Shown: positions 44,349 to 53,212 of the stretch, in pieces | How positions within the stretch are numbered: position 1 is the first letter of the stretch | How the letters are laid out: every line of letters starts with the position of its first letter | Source: CAZUNO01 sp964621445 [NCBI: Candidatus Hadarchaeota archaeon] | GTDB taxonomy: Archaea; CAYQAE01; CAYVLA01 | Length of the DNA: 64,000 nt | Assembly (NCBI GenBank): GCA_964621445.1 | Contig: CAZUNO010000009.1 | Span: forward strand, 1-64,000 | Reading direction: 5' to 3' | Notes under the pieces: generated by a model | Told to the model about the DNA's origin: nothing | Database searches by the model: none | What the model saw: the letters and a program-made list of their open reading frames with translations, nothing else | Program-made: the position numbers and the translations under genes

Positions 44349-45871
44349 TATGAAAGAGCACCTCCCATCAACATGCCCACCCTCTCCCTGGTTGCCCCAT
44401 CTCTATCCAGTATCTCCACTATTTGCCCGTCGGAGATTACCGCTATCCTGTCACTCAGCGTGAATATCTCATCGAGGTCCTCCGAATCCAGGAACACCGA
44501 TGCCCCTCTACCTGCCTCGTTCAGAAGCCGCTTCCTGATATCGCTGGCCGCCTTGACATCCAAACCGGAGGTAGGATGGGAGGCGATTATCAACCTAGGT
44601 TCTCTCGAGGTCTCCCTAGCCAGTATCAATCGTTGGATATTCCCCCCGGACAATTTCTTCACCGGCGTACCCGTGGAGGGAGTAAAAATGGAATATTCAT
44701 CGATCATCTCCCTTGCAAAGTCCTCGATCTCCTCTCGGTTGAGCATGATCCCGCTGGAGAAAGGTTCTTGCCAGTACTTCCTTAGGACAAGATTTTCAGC
44801 GACGCTCATCCCCTCCACCACGCCGAACTCAACCCTGTCCTCTGGTATGTAGGCAACTCCCAGCGATACGATACGCCTGGGATTAGCGTTGGTTACATCC
44901 TGGCCATCGATCACTACAGTTCCAGAAACCGAGGGCCGGAGGCCGGTTATTGCCTCCACCAGCTCCCTCTGACCGTTCCCTGCTACTCCAGCTACACCCA
45001 GTATTTCGCCCGCGTGAACCTCGAATGAAACGTCACTGACGGCCTCATACCCGCGGTCCCCCAAAACCGAGAAGTTTTCCACCTTCATAACCTCCTTGGC
45101 CTCAACGGTTCCCATTCTCTTGGCCGGCTGCGAGAGGTGTTCACCGACCATCATCCTGGCCAGCTCCTCCCTGCTGGTTTCCTCTATATCCTTGGAGCCG
45201 ACCAGCTTTCCGTTCCTGAGTACGGTTACCCAGTCGGCGACGGACATGACCTCGTTCAGCTTGTGGGTAATGAATATCAGAGCTTTACCCCTCTCGGCCA
45301 TTAGCCTGAGAGCCGAGAACAGGTCCCTGGACTCGATGGGTGTCAGAACCGAGGTCGGCTCGTCCAGTATTATCATTCTGGCCCCTGAAAATAGAGCCTT
45401 TAGTATCTCTATGGTCTTCTTCTCTCCCGCCGATAACTGCCATACCTCGGCCTCGGGATCCACTTTGAGACCGTAGACATCGGAGTATTTATCCACCCAA
45501 TCCTTTACCTGATCCTCCGGGAAGAGCAGGCTGCCTTCAGGGAGCCCCAACGAAATGTTTTCTGCAACCGAACTAGGATTTACCAACATGAAGTGTTGGT
45601 GAACCATCCCAACACCCAGGTCCCTGGCATCCATTGGGGACCGTATATTGACCTTTTCCCCCTGGATGCGTATCTCGCCCGAATCCTGGCGGTAAATGCC
45701 GTATAATATATTCACCAGCGTGGTCTTTCCCGCCCCGTTCTCCCCCAGAAGAGCATGAATCTCCCCGGCCTTCACGGTGAGGTCTATGCCATCGTTGGCC
45801 ACCACCCCAGGGAAGCTCTTGGTAATTCCCTTGGCCTCCAATACGATATCGCCATTTTCAGGCTGAGGCAA
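44348..45871 (-). CDS. ABC importer ATPase with two fused nucleotide-binding domains
   Basis: Sugar/nucleoside-type double ATPase of the YufO/PnrB kind. Domain 1: Walker A LLGENGAGKTTLVNILYG, signature LSAGEKKTIEI, Walker B MIILDEPTS. Domain 2 has a weakened Walker A (GVAGVAGNGQRELVEAI) and signature LSGGNIQRLILARE, as usual for this family. The frame is open to 46054 (TTG), but the first 60 residues are unconserved and a TATA-like CTTTTATCC lies inside (near 45995). I therefore place the start at TTG 45871 (reads PQPENGDIVLEAKG); this start is tentative. It is followed directly by two permeases and the binding protein. Confidence 0.88.
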   Translation of the reverse strand: MPQPENGDIVLEAKGITKSFPGVVANDGIDLTVKAGEIHALLGENGAGKTTLVNILYGIYRQDSGEIRIQGEKVNIRSPMDARDLGVGMVHQHFMLVNPSSVAENISLGLPEGSLLFPEDQVKDWVDKYSDVYGLKVDPEAEVWQLSAGEKKTIEILKALFSGARMIILDEPTSVLTPIESRDLFSALRLMAERGKALIFITHKLNEVMSVADWVTVLRNGKLVGSKDIEETSREELARMMVGEHLSQPAKRMGTVEAKEVMKVENFSVLGDRGYEAVSDVSFEVHAGEILGVAGVAGNGQRELVEAITGLRPSVSGTVVIDGQDVTNANPRRIVSLGVAYIPEDRVEFGVVEGMSVAENLVLRKYWQEPFSSGIMLNREEIEDFAREMIDEYSIFTPSTGTPVKKLSGGNIQRLILARETSREPRLIIASHPTSGLDVKAASDIRKRLLNEAGRGASVFLDSEDLDEIFTLSDRIAVISDGQIVEILDRDGATRERVGMLMGGALS

Positions 45872-46054
45872 CGAAAGAGATGTTCCCGTCCTCTCCCCAC
45901 TGAGAACTCTCAGAAAGGACCTCGCCTGGGACCCAAATGACGACAGGGAACCTTGTCCGGGGATACTCCCACCTGGACTGGGCCTCTCGGAGATGGGATA
46001 AAAGACTTTTCTAGATTTGGAAGTGCCGCCCGCACAGACCCCGAGGCATATCAA

Positions 46055-49000
46055 TCAGGACCCGCTCTTGAGCTGTTCCCGGGCCAAAAATGTGGCCGAT
46101 AACGAGATTATCCAGAGCCCCAGGCCCAGCAATCCATTCTCAGTTATTTGGAATCCCCTGAAATCCCTTCGGTATTGAAGATCTGTGTCAGCGTCAAAGA
46201 TACCGTTCGAATTGGTATCCAGGACGATGTCATAGGAACCGAGCTCCAGCCGGTTTTCCCAAACCGGATAGGTGGAAGAACCGGACGGAGCCACTATTTC
46301 ATCATAGCCATCGGTGGAAATGTCCACCAGCGGTTCACCACTCCTCGCTTTCCCGTCTCTAACCACGCGAAACCGGAGCGAATAGTCCCTGGGGGATACC
46401 ACCGTAACGTAAACGGTATCGGTGATGGAGTAATCGACCTTCTCCCCGCCCCGCTCATCCGATGCAAAAAATCGGATATCGGGGGTTGCCGCTAGGGAGA
46501 TGGCAAGTGACTCGTTAACGCTAACCCACCTTTCCAACCGTTGATAGCCGGTCTTGTTAATCGATACCCGCCATTCTCCCTCCTCAAGCCATATATCCAA
46601 CGGGAATTCCTCTACCAGGTATTCTTCTCGACCCACACAAACCGAGAGGTCGGCCAGGGGAACTAGATTGACAGCGTCCCTAACAACGATCGATACCTGG
46701 TGCATCTCCTTCTGGCTGCTTATACCGGCGGTTGTATTTTGGGAACTGGAATCTCCGTCATCATCCATAACCTCCAACATAATCTCATATTTTCCGGGCC
46801 CGGAATATGTATGATTGACCACCATTCCGGTCCCCGTCGTACCGTCCCCGAAGGCCCAGCGGTAGGTAACCACCCTGCCGTCCACGTCATAGGACCATGA
46901 CCCGTCAAAGGTCACCGGTTCTCCCACAGAGCCCGAGTAGGGTCCGTGTGGATCGGCTCTCGGCAGGCGGTTCGAAGGCCTGATCTCTATGAAACCATTC
47001 TGGACATGATTATCCCGGGGATCTCTTTCCCAGGCAAGTACCTCTGCTCTGGCAGCTATGGTCCTCTCACCCATACTGGCTTCCGAGGTATCCCAAGTAA
47101 ATTCATAAATTCTCTCGGTTCCCGAATCCAGCTCCGCCTCGAATGAGCCCACAACCTCCTCTCCCCATTCAATCCAAATTGACATATTCTGATCCGTTGA
47201 CCCCTTGTTCTCGATACCAATGCTGATCTCCACGTCCTTTCCCCTGTGAACGCTTCTGGTTCCCGGGAGAACAGAATTTACCCTTATATCAGGCGCTGCC
47301 TCAACCTCCACCAATCCCCACTCCAGGTAATTATCTCCAACTGAGGTTTCTCCCTCCAGAGGTTCAAGAACCAGGCAGAGCATCGCTTTTCCTGCCTCGA
47401 TGTCCGATGTGTTCCACATAAAACTGGTATTCACCGTGGACCCGGAAGATATGGAGAAAATCTTCTCGGTATCTCTGCTGGAATTAAATTCGAGGGCCAG
47501 AACTCCCTGTTGAGTCGAGCCTCCATAATTCTTGATTTTGACCCAAACGTCAACCCTCTGCCCCTGAACTGGAGAATCGTTGGAGATGGTTACCTCTAGA
47601 ATTCCTAGGTCCGGCCTCGGAAGCACCTCAAAGCTGGATTGGCTCTCCGTATCCGTTCCGTCCGCCATCCCATTCCTATTGAGGTCCAACCAGGCCCTGT
47701 AAAGGCCCTCTTCGCCTATATCTCCCACTGGCGTGCAGGAAATACGCCCTTCCCCGTCCGCAGTTATCTCCTTCTCCAGGGAGGCAAGGGTTGGGTCCAT
47801 ATCCTGATCGGAATGCCCGATATAGGCGTCAAAGGTGATGTTTGACGGGAAGCCGCTGCCGGAGATATGTATGGTGTCCCCTGGAAAGAAGTGATCTCTC
47901 TCGCGGCCTAACTCGTCACAGAAGTCAAGCTTCATCTCAGGAGGATCGTCTCCCAGCCAGAAATAGACGTAACAGGATGGCGGCCCGGTGTAGTCCCCTC
48001 TCACCTGGGCACCCACGACATGGTAACAACCGCTTCCCTGGCCCTGAGGCAGGAACTGTATGTCGAATTCTCCTTCAGACGACACCTCGCCGGCCTTTAC
48101 AAACAGGTCATCCCAGATTATCTTTACGCTGGCGTTGGGTGGAAATCCCTGACCCACGACATTTACCGTTGAACCCGGCAAAGCGTTTTCCGGTTCCAGA
48201 TACATCTCCATCGGCCATTGGGAAACTTCAAATGTCCGATTTACGTGATCCAAGCCCGGGAACCCGGTAGATATGCTTAGCTCATGAGCTCCCAGGTCGA
48301 TGGTCCTATTCAATTGATAATCCATCTGGAAGCAACCCTCAACATCTATCACTCCACCTCCGACCTTCACCCCGTCCACCAGTGCAAAATACACCGATTC
48401 CGGGGGGTAATTACAGCCAATTACGGTTATCAACCCTCCCGGGTACTGATGGTCGGAAACTACTCCCGTTTCTGCCCTCCACTGGGTTATGTTTAGTCTG
48501 TAATTTCTAGTCGGGGGTCCCGAATAACCATCGACGGTAAAGGTCAAATCATGGAGACCTAATGCAATATCCCTTGATAGAACAATGGATATGGTAAAGT
48601 TACCATCCCCGCTGGTAATTCCGGAAAATCTCTTTGAGGAATCCATATAGACCTCGAAGTCCGCTGCGGGTGGGAACTGGCTTCCGGTTAAGGTCAGATT
48701 GGAGCCTGGATGAATATCGGATGGCCGGATATCTACCAATAGGGGCCATTGGGTTAGATTGAAGGAGAGTTCCGCCTTGGGAGGACCTGTGAACTGGGGT
48801 GTCACCCCTGAGATCGTATGTTCCCCCAGAGTGGCGTTATTCCTGAACTCATGGACAAAGCTGAACCTCCCACGAGAACTCGTGTTCCCTGATCCTATTT
48901 CCTCATTATCAAGGCTGACCACAAACCGGGTATTAGGAGGGAAGAATCTGCCTTTCACGGTGACGTTGCTGCCGGGGTGTCGATGAATTGGCTCCAGGGT

Positions 49001-49858
49001 GATCTCACAGGGCCATTGAATTACCTCAAAATCAATGTAGGTCCTCGGGGGACCGGTGTATTTCGTTGCGGTAATCTCCAGGACATGATTTCCCGTGGAT
49101 ATGTGTGGCGAAATCTGATAATTCCTGGAGAATTCTCCCCGTGCATCGGACGTGCCCACCCGAACCGAAGCTCCGTCGAGCAATATCTCGTATCTCGATA
49201 GGGGAGGTAGATGGGATCCGGATATGGACACGAAGGCGCCTGGATATGGGTCTGAGGGGTCAATTACCAATTCCGGCTCCCACTGGTCTACCTTTAGCAC
49301 CTCAGCTGCCGATGGGGGACCCGCAAACATGGGAGCCTTTCCAGTGACCTCGCAATCGCCAACCAGCATTTGTTTTGGTACCGAGTAAAGACGGCAAAAG
49401 GTACCATTCTCATCGGTAGCACCCTCTAGAGTGGCGTTACCACAGATATCCACTCTATAGAAAGCATTCGGCGGGTAGCCCCGTCCGCAGATCGTCAGGT
49501 CCTGGCCTGGTTTGAGAATACTTGGGCTCAGATTCATCGCCGCGGGCCATTGAACGACCCGTATCTCCGTTGAGGCGTTTATTGACCCCGAAACGGCCGT
49601 GAGGTTGTGCAATCCTATTGTTGTCTGCCTGGGAAGGGTCATCTTTCGGTGAAATGTACCGCCAGGATAGCTAGTGTCGCTAGCCACGCTCTCATTATCT
49701 ATGAAAATCTCGAAATCTGCTGAGCCGGGAAACCCGGAACCGCTCACGGTAATCCTCGTACCCGGATGTGGTGATTCCTCCTCGACCACCACCGTGGGAG
49801 ATGCTAGTACCCCACAAATAGCGGAAATCATGCATAGGAAGACCGGGATGGCGATCAT
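46055..49858 (-). CDS. giant surface protein with QWP-linked Ig-like repeats, CARDB and PKD domains
   Basis: About 1267 residues. I chose ATG 49858 (MIAIPVFLCMISAICGVLAS), a good signal peptide; the frame continues upstream to 49978 into the EcfT gene. The N-terminal half is a tandem array of about eight Ig/IPT-like repeats of 85-90 residues. Each carries a core such as HPGSNVTVKGRFFPPNTRF, and the repeats are separated by a Q-W-P type linker (VVQWPAAM, VIQWPCEI, LTQWPLLV, VSQWPMEM). Then come two CARDB-like domains (VDVWVKIKNYG, VEISIGIENKG), a PKD domain (VTYRWAFGDGTTGTG), carboxypeptidase-regulatory-like beta domains and a final transmembrane helix (GLLGLGLWIISLSATFLA). Many N-x-S/T sites suggest glycosylation. 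Likely an adhesin or cell-envelope stalk. Confidence 0.85.
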   Translation of the reverse strand: MIAIPVFLCMISAICGVLASPTVVVEEESPHPGTRITVSGSGFPGSADFEIFIDNESVASDTSYPGGTFHRKMTLPRQTTIGLHNLTAVSGSINASTEIRVVQWPAAMNLSPSILKPGQDLTICGRGYPPNAFYRVDICGNATLEGATDENGTFCRLYSVPKQMLVGDCEVTGKAPMFAGPPSAAEVLKVDQWEPELVIDPSDPYPGAFVSISGSHLPPLSRYEILLDGASVRVGTSDARGEFSRNYQISPHISTGNHVLEITATKYTGPPRTYIDFEVIQWPCEITLEPIHRHPGSNVTVKGRFFPPNTRFVVSLDNEEIGSGNTSSRGRFSFVHEFRNNATLGEHTISGVTPQFTGPPKAELSFNLTQWPLLVDIRPSDIHPGSNLTLTGSQFPPAADFEVYMDSSKRFSGITSGDGNFTISIVLSRDIALGLHDLTFTVDGYSGPPTRNYRLNITQWRAETGVVSDHQYPGGLITVIGCNYPPESVYFALVDGVKVGGGVIDVEGCFQMDYQLNRTIDLGAHELSISTGFPGLDHVNRTFEVSQWPMEMYLEPENALPGSTVNVVGQGFPPNASVKIIWDDLFVKAGEVSSEGEFDIQFLPQGQGSGCYHVVGAQVRGDYTGPPSCYVYFWLGDDPPEMKLDFCDELGRERDHFFPGDTIHISGSGFPSNITFDAYIGHSDQDMDPTLASLEKEITADGEGRISCTPVGDIGEEGLYRAWLDLNRNGMADGTDTESQSSFEVLPRPDLGILEVTISNDSPVQGQRVDVWVKIKNYGGSTQQGVLALEFNSSRDTEKIFSISSGSTVNTSFMWNTSDIEAGKAMLCLVLEPLEGETSVGDNYLEWGLVEVEAAPDIRVNSVLPGTRSVHRGKDVEISIGIENKGSTDQNMSIWIEWGEEVVGSFEAELDSGTERIYEFTWDTSEASMGERTIAARAEVLAWERDPRDNHVQNGFIEIRPSNRLPRADPHGPYSGSVGEPVTFDGSWSYDVDGRVVTYRWAFGDGTTGTGMVVNHTYSGPGKYEIMLEVMDDDGDSSSQNTTAGISSQKEMHQVSIVVRDAVNLVPLADLSVCVGREEYLVEEFPLDIWLEEGEWRVSINKTGYQRLERWVSVNESLAISLAATPDIRFFASDERGGEKVDYSITDTVYVTVVSPRDYSLRFRVVRDGKARSGEPLVDISTDGYDEIVAPSGSSTYPVWENRLELGSYDIVLDTNSNGIFDADTDLQYRRDFRGFQITENGLLGLGLWIISLSATFLAREQLKSGS

Positions 49859-49935
49859 CTTATTCCTTATGCCAAACACCCCGACAGTAACTCCGCGATT
49901 CAGATAAGTATGTTTCGAAACCCAATGCGTCAAGT

Positions 49936-50721
49936 TTAGGGGAAGATGAACAGGACAAAAACAACATACAGGCAGCATAGGGAACAGATCATCAAGTCGC
50001 CTCTACCGAAATGGCTTTTTCTCAGATAGGTCCTTTTTCGTGACGAACCAAATCCCCGGCCTTCCATGGAAATTGAAATTTGGTCCACCCTTGTTAGCGC
50101 CGACACAAGCAAGGGGTACAACGTGTATCGGGCAACTCTCAGTAAGGTTCTTGGCCCCGGCTTATCTATCTTCAGACCCCTTGCGATCTGGGCCGTCCTC
50201 ACCGTATTGGCCTCGATCTGGAAAAGTGGTATAAACCGGAGCGCAAGTATCAGGGTGAACCCATATCGATATGGTATGCCTCTTTCCATCAGCGAGTAAG
50301 CCATTATTGAGGGATCGGTGGTTCCCACAAATACCAGGCTCGACACTATTATTATCATCAGCCTCAAGGCTATTCTGGCCCCGGTGGTGATGCCCCCGGT
50401 GGTGATAACCAGGGGACCAAGGGGTCCCAGGTCAAGACCAATCAGAGGGCCGCCGCTCCTGTTGAACAGGGCCTGGAGCAGGAACAAAACAAGACAGAGA
50501 CCGGTAATGGCCCTTATCCTCCGCATTCCGGCCATAAAACCCATTCCCGATGCCCCCACCAGTCCCAGAGTAATGAGGATAGTTAGGATCATTACCAGCA
50601 AACTGGTCGAAAACAGGGCTATCAGGCAGAAAGAGATTAGCATGACTATCTTGGAAAGAGGGTCCATTTTATGCAGAAACGAATGACCTGGAACATATCC
50701 AATTCTTCTCAATTTTTCCAC
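49936..50721 (-). CDS. ECF transporter T component (EcfT/CbiQ-like)
   Basis: The 261-residue membrane protein has about six helices. HKMDPLSKIVMLISFCLIAL is the family's first helix region. The coupling helices carry the Ala/Gly-Arg-Gly motifs TAQIARGLKI and ISMEGRGFGSS that bind the two ATPase domains. It is the scaffold between ATPases and substrate-specific S component. It overlaps the end of the ATPase gene by 13 bases, a sign of coupled translation. Confidence 0.92.
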   Translation of the reverse strand: MEKLRRIGYVPGHSFLHKMDPLSKIVMLISFCLIALFSTSLLVMILTILITLGLVGASGMGFMAGMRRIRAITGLCLVLFLLQALFNRSGGPLIGLDLGPLGPLVITTGGITTGARIALRLMIIIVSSLVFVGTTDPSIMAYSLMERGIPYRYGFTLILALRFIPLFQIEANTVRTAQIARGLKIDKPGPRTLLRVARYTLYPLLVSALTRVDQISISMEGRGFGSSRKRTYLRKSHFGRGDLMICSLCCLYVVFVLFIFP

Positions 50722-52163
50722 CTGGTGGGCAGGTAATAATCCTCGCCCGACCGTTCAAGGTATCGGAAGACATCATTCGGCCTTCCTTCCCGGACTATCC
50801 TCCCTCGTCTCAGGAAAACTAATCTGCTGCAATATCGGTCAACGAAATTGGGGTCGTGGGTGGTGATCACGCAACTGGAACCGTCCTCAACTCGGGGTAT
50901 TACTACCTCCATGATCCTCTCCACGTTATCCATGTCCTGTCCTATGAAAGGTTCATCCAGGAGGTATAGTTTGGGCCTGTAAACGGCCACCGAAGCCACA
51001 TTAACCCTTCTCTTCTCCCCCGTGCTGAGGCTGTAGGGTGACTCATCGGCGTACTTGACGAGATGTAGGGACTCCAGCATCTCACCAGTCCCTCGCTCAA
51101 TCTCCCGATTCTTCATACCGAAGTTACGGGGGCCAAACTCCACCTCGCGTCTAACCGTCATCTCAACTATCTGGTGGGTTGGGTTCTGGAAGATAATTCC
51201 CACATCCCGTGATACCTCGGAGGTTGGCCCCACCATATTGCCGTCAATCAGCACCTCTCCCTGGTCAAGTTCCAGAAGTCCAACCAAACAGGCGAGGAGA
51301 GTGGTCTTTCCTGAACCATTATCACCCATGAGACCGATGATTTCCCCCCGATTTACCTCCAAGTCTATTCCCTTCAGCACCTTCTTGCCCCCTAAACTTA
51401 TGCAAGCATTTCTAGTCACCGCTAGAGGTGCGGGCCCGATTTCTCCCTCTACACCAACATCCCTCGGGTGATATTCTCTAACATGGGATGGAATGGAATG
51501 AGATACGTTGATGTGCCCTTCGGATAATTTTCCCACCTTCATTTTCCTCGGCCCCAACCAGTCATATCGATGCTCAATGAGCACTATGGTAACTCCTCTG
51601 GCGTTAAGGGAATCCAACACTACTCTAAGTTCTCTCTTTGATGGAGGATCCAGGCTGGAGGTTGGTTCATCTAAAATCAGGATCTCTGGCTCCAGGGCCA
51701 GGATGGAGGCAATGGCAACCTTCTGCTTCTCACCTCCTGATAACTCAGCTATGTTCCTGGTTATCAGATGATCCCCCTTTACCGAACGCAGTGCCCACTC
51801 AATCCGCTGTCTCATATCTGCCTCTTTCATCCCCATGTTTTCTGGGCCAAAGGCAACCTCATCCTCCACTCTCAGTGTAACTATTTGAGAATCCGGGTCC
51901 TGTTGGACTAGACCGATAACCGTGACCAGGTCCTCCCTATCACGCGAGAAAACGCTCTCCCCATCGATTCTCACATCGCCCGCCAGGTGCCCATCATCCG
52001 GGCCGAGGAAGCCCGTCGCCAGTTTTGCCAGAGTACTCTTGCCGCTACCGCTTTCGCCGGTTATTAGTATGAAATCCCCACCCCCCACCTCGAGATTCAT
52101 GTTTTTGATTACCGGTTCGGCACTTCCCGGATATCTAAAGGTGAGGTCTTTGAAATCTAACAA
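50709..52163 (-). CDS. ECF transporter ATPase, fused EcfA-EcfA'
   Basis: One polypeptide holds both ATPase domains. First domain: LDFKDLTFRYPGSAEP, Walker A LITGESGSGKSTLAKL, Q-loop QQDPDSQIVT, signature ELSGGEKQKVAIA, Walker B ILILDEPTS. Second domain: Walker A GLMGDNGSGKTTLLACL, signature SLSTGEKRRVNVA, Walker B LYLLDEPFIGQD. The frame reaches a TTG at 52202 inside the S-component gene. I prefer TTG 52163, just after that gene's stop, because the conserved strand begins there; neither has a strong ribosome binding site. It sits between the S and T genes in one operon. Confidence 0.92.
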   Translation of the reverse strand: MLDFKDLTFRYPGSAEPVIKNMNLEVGGGDFILITGESGSGKSTLAKLATGFLGPDDGHLAGDVRIDGESVFSRDREDLVTVIGLVQQDPDSQIVTLRVEDEVAFGPENMGMKEADMRQRIEWALRSVKGDHLITRNIAELSGGEKQKVAIASILALEPEILILDEPTSSLDPPSKRELRVVLDSLNARGVTIVLIEHRYDWLGPRKMKVGKLSEGHINVSHSIPSHVREYHPRDVGVEGEIGPAPLAVTRNACISLGGKKVLKGIDLEVNRGEIIGLMGDNGSGKTTLLACLVGLLELDQGEVLIDGNMVGPTSEVSRDVGIIFQNPTHQIVEMTVRREVEFGPRNFGMKNREIERGTGEMLESLHLVKYADESPYSLSTGEKRRVNVASVAVYRPKLYLLDEPFIGQDMDNVERIMEVVIPRVEDGSSCVITTHDPNFVDRYCSRLVFLRRGRIVREGRPNDVFRYLERSGEDYYLPTRWKN

Positions 52164-52165
52164 TC

Positions 52166-53179
52166 TCAGATCAGCTCTATGAAGGAGATCTTGCGGACCC
52201 AAAGTGATCCATCAAGGTTATCTGCAACTAAACTAAATTCGCCCTCTTCCTCCTCCACAATTATTGTTTTATCATTTCTCACCCGTTTCAGTTCAAGCTT
52301 CACCTTATATCCATCCTCAGCAACCAGCCTCACTCCAGTTGCATTGGGTTTTGGAATGGCCTCCTCAATTACCAGAGCCAGGGGGACCCCCGTGTAGTTA
52401 CGAGGTTCAAGGTGGACGTAAGATCCCTCCAACTCCGCTTCAACGGTAATTACATCATCCCTGAAATCTTCCTCCTTGTAGCTATATGGGTTCTCGACCA
52501 GACCCCTTACCTCTATGCCCTGCCCAACACCCCAGGAGTAAACGGTGGAGTAATACCAAATTGAACCCGCTAGCAAAAGTACCACTACGATGTACCCGAT
52601 GGCAGCCACCCCTTTTGAGACTTCATCCCGGTCAGGGACGGTAACTATCCCCGAATGGATAAGGGAAGCTAGCACCCCTTTGGCAAAATAACCCGCGAAC
52701 AACACCCCGCTGGCAAATGCCAGGAGGGTTATTCCCAATATAAAGTAGATAGGTACCCCGGAAAGAAATAGCAGCTGAAAAACGAAGACATTTGATGCCG
52801 TGCTCAACCCACCTGACAACATCATGGTGAATCCCTGATTTGATTTTGATCTTAGCATCAGGACATCAACTATAAGACCCTCCACCAGGGATACGAGAAC
52901 GACTATCACCCCGTGAACGCTTCCCATAAGAAGCTCAATAACACCCTTGGAAAGGCCGGTCAGAGTGCCAGAACCATTTCTCCTGGTGGTCCCCCTGGCC
53001 AATAGTATCCAGAAAACATGGAGACCGGCCAGAAACTGGCCGGCACCGAAGGGCGTTCCCACGAAATTGTTTACCAGGTTGGCCAAATAACCTATGTAGG
53101 TGCTTGAGACCCCTCCCAGGCCACTAATCACCGCTATGGTCACAAGATCTCTGGTAGAGAAACTGGAAGGTAGCTTCAT
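52166..53179 (-). CDS. YkoE-like ECF S component fused to an extracytoplasmic sulfite-oxidase-fold domain
   Basis: Residues 1-215 form a membrane domain with the YkoE/S-component pattern: RDLVTIAVISGLGGVSSTYI, FGAGQFLAGLHVFWILLARG and GLSKGVIELLMGSVHG. After a final helix, residues 225-337 form an outside domain: IEVRGLVENPYSYKEEDF, EPRNYTGVPLALVIEEA, VRLVAEDGYKVKLEL. This is the layout of sulfite-oxidase (molybdopterin-binding) folds, but no cofactor Cys is seen. Homologous domains make up the neighbouring anchored protein. Canonical ECF S components have no such domain. Substrate unknown; YkoE relatives take thiamine precursors. Confidence 0.78.
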   Translation of the reverse strand: MKLPSSFSTRDLVTIAVISGLGGVSSTYIGYLANLVNNFVGTPFGAGQFLAGLHVFWILLARGTTRRNGSGTLTGLSKGVIELLMGSVHGVIVVLVSLVEGLIVDVLMLRSKSNQGFTMMLSGGLSTASNVFVFQLLFLSGVPIYFILGITLLAFASGVLFAGYFAKGVLASLIHSGIVTVPDRDEVSKGVAAIGYIVVVLLLAGSIWYYSTVYSWGVGQGIEVRGLVENPYSYKEEDFRDDVITVEAELEGSYVHLEPRNYTGVPLALVIEEAIPKPNATGVRLVAEDGYKVKLELKRVRNDKTIIVEEEEGEFSLVADNLDGSLWVRKISFIELI

Positions 53180-53212
53180 GCTGAATCGCTCCCGTCCGGG
53201 TTCAACCGCTCA

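Noticed and set aside
46055-49858. Repeated sequence in the surface protein as a CRISPR-like or DNA repeat array
   Set aside because: The repeats are visible only at protein level, about 85-90 codons long and divergent in DNA; no direct repeats with spacers.
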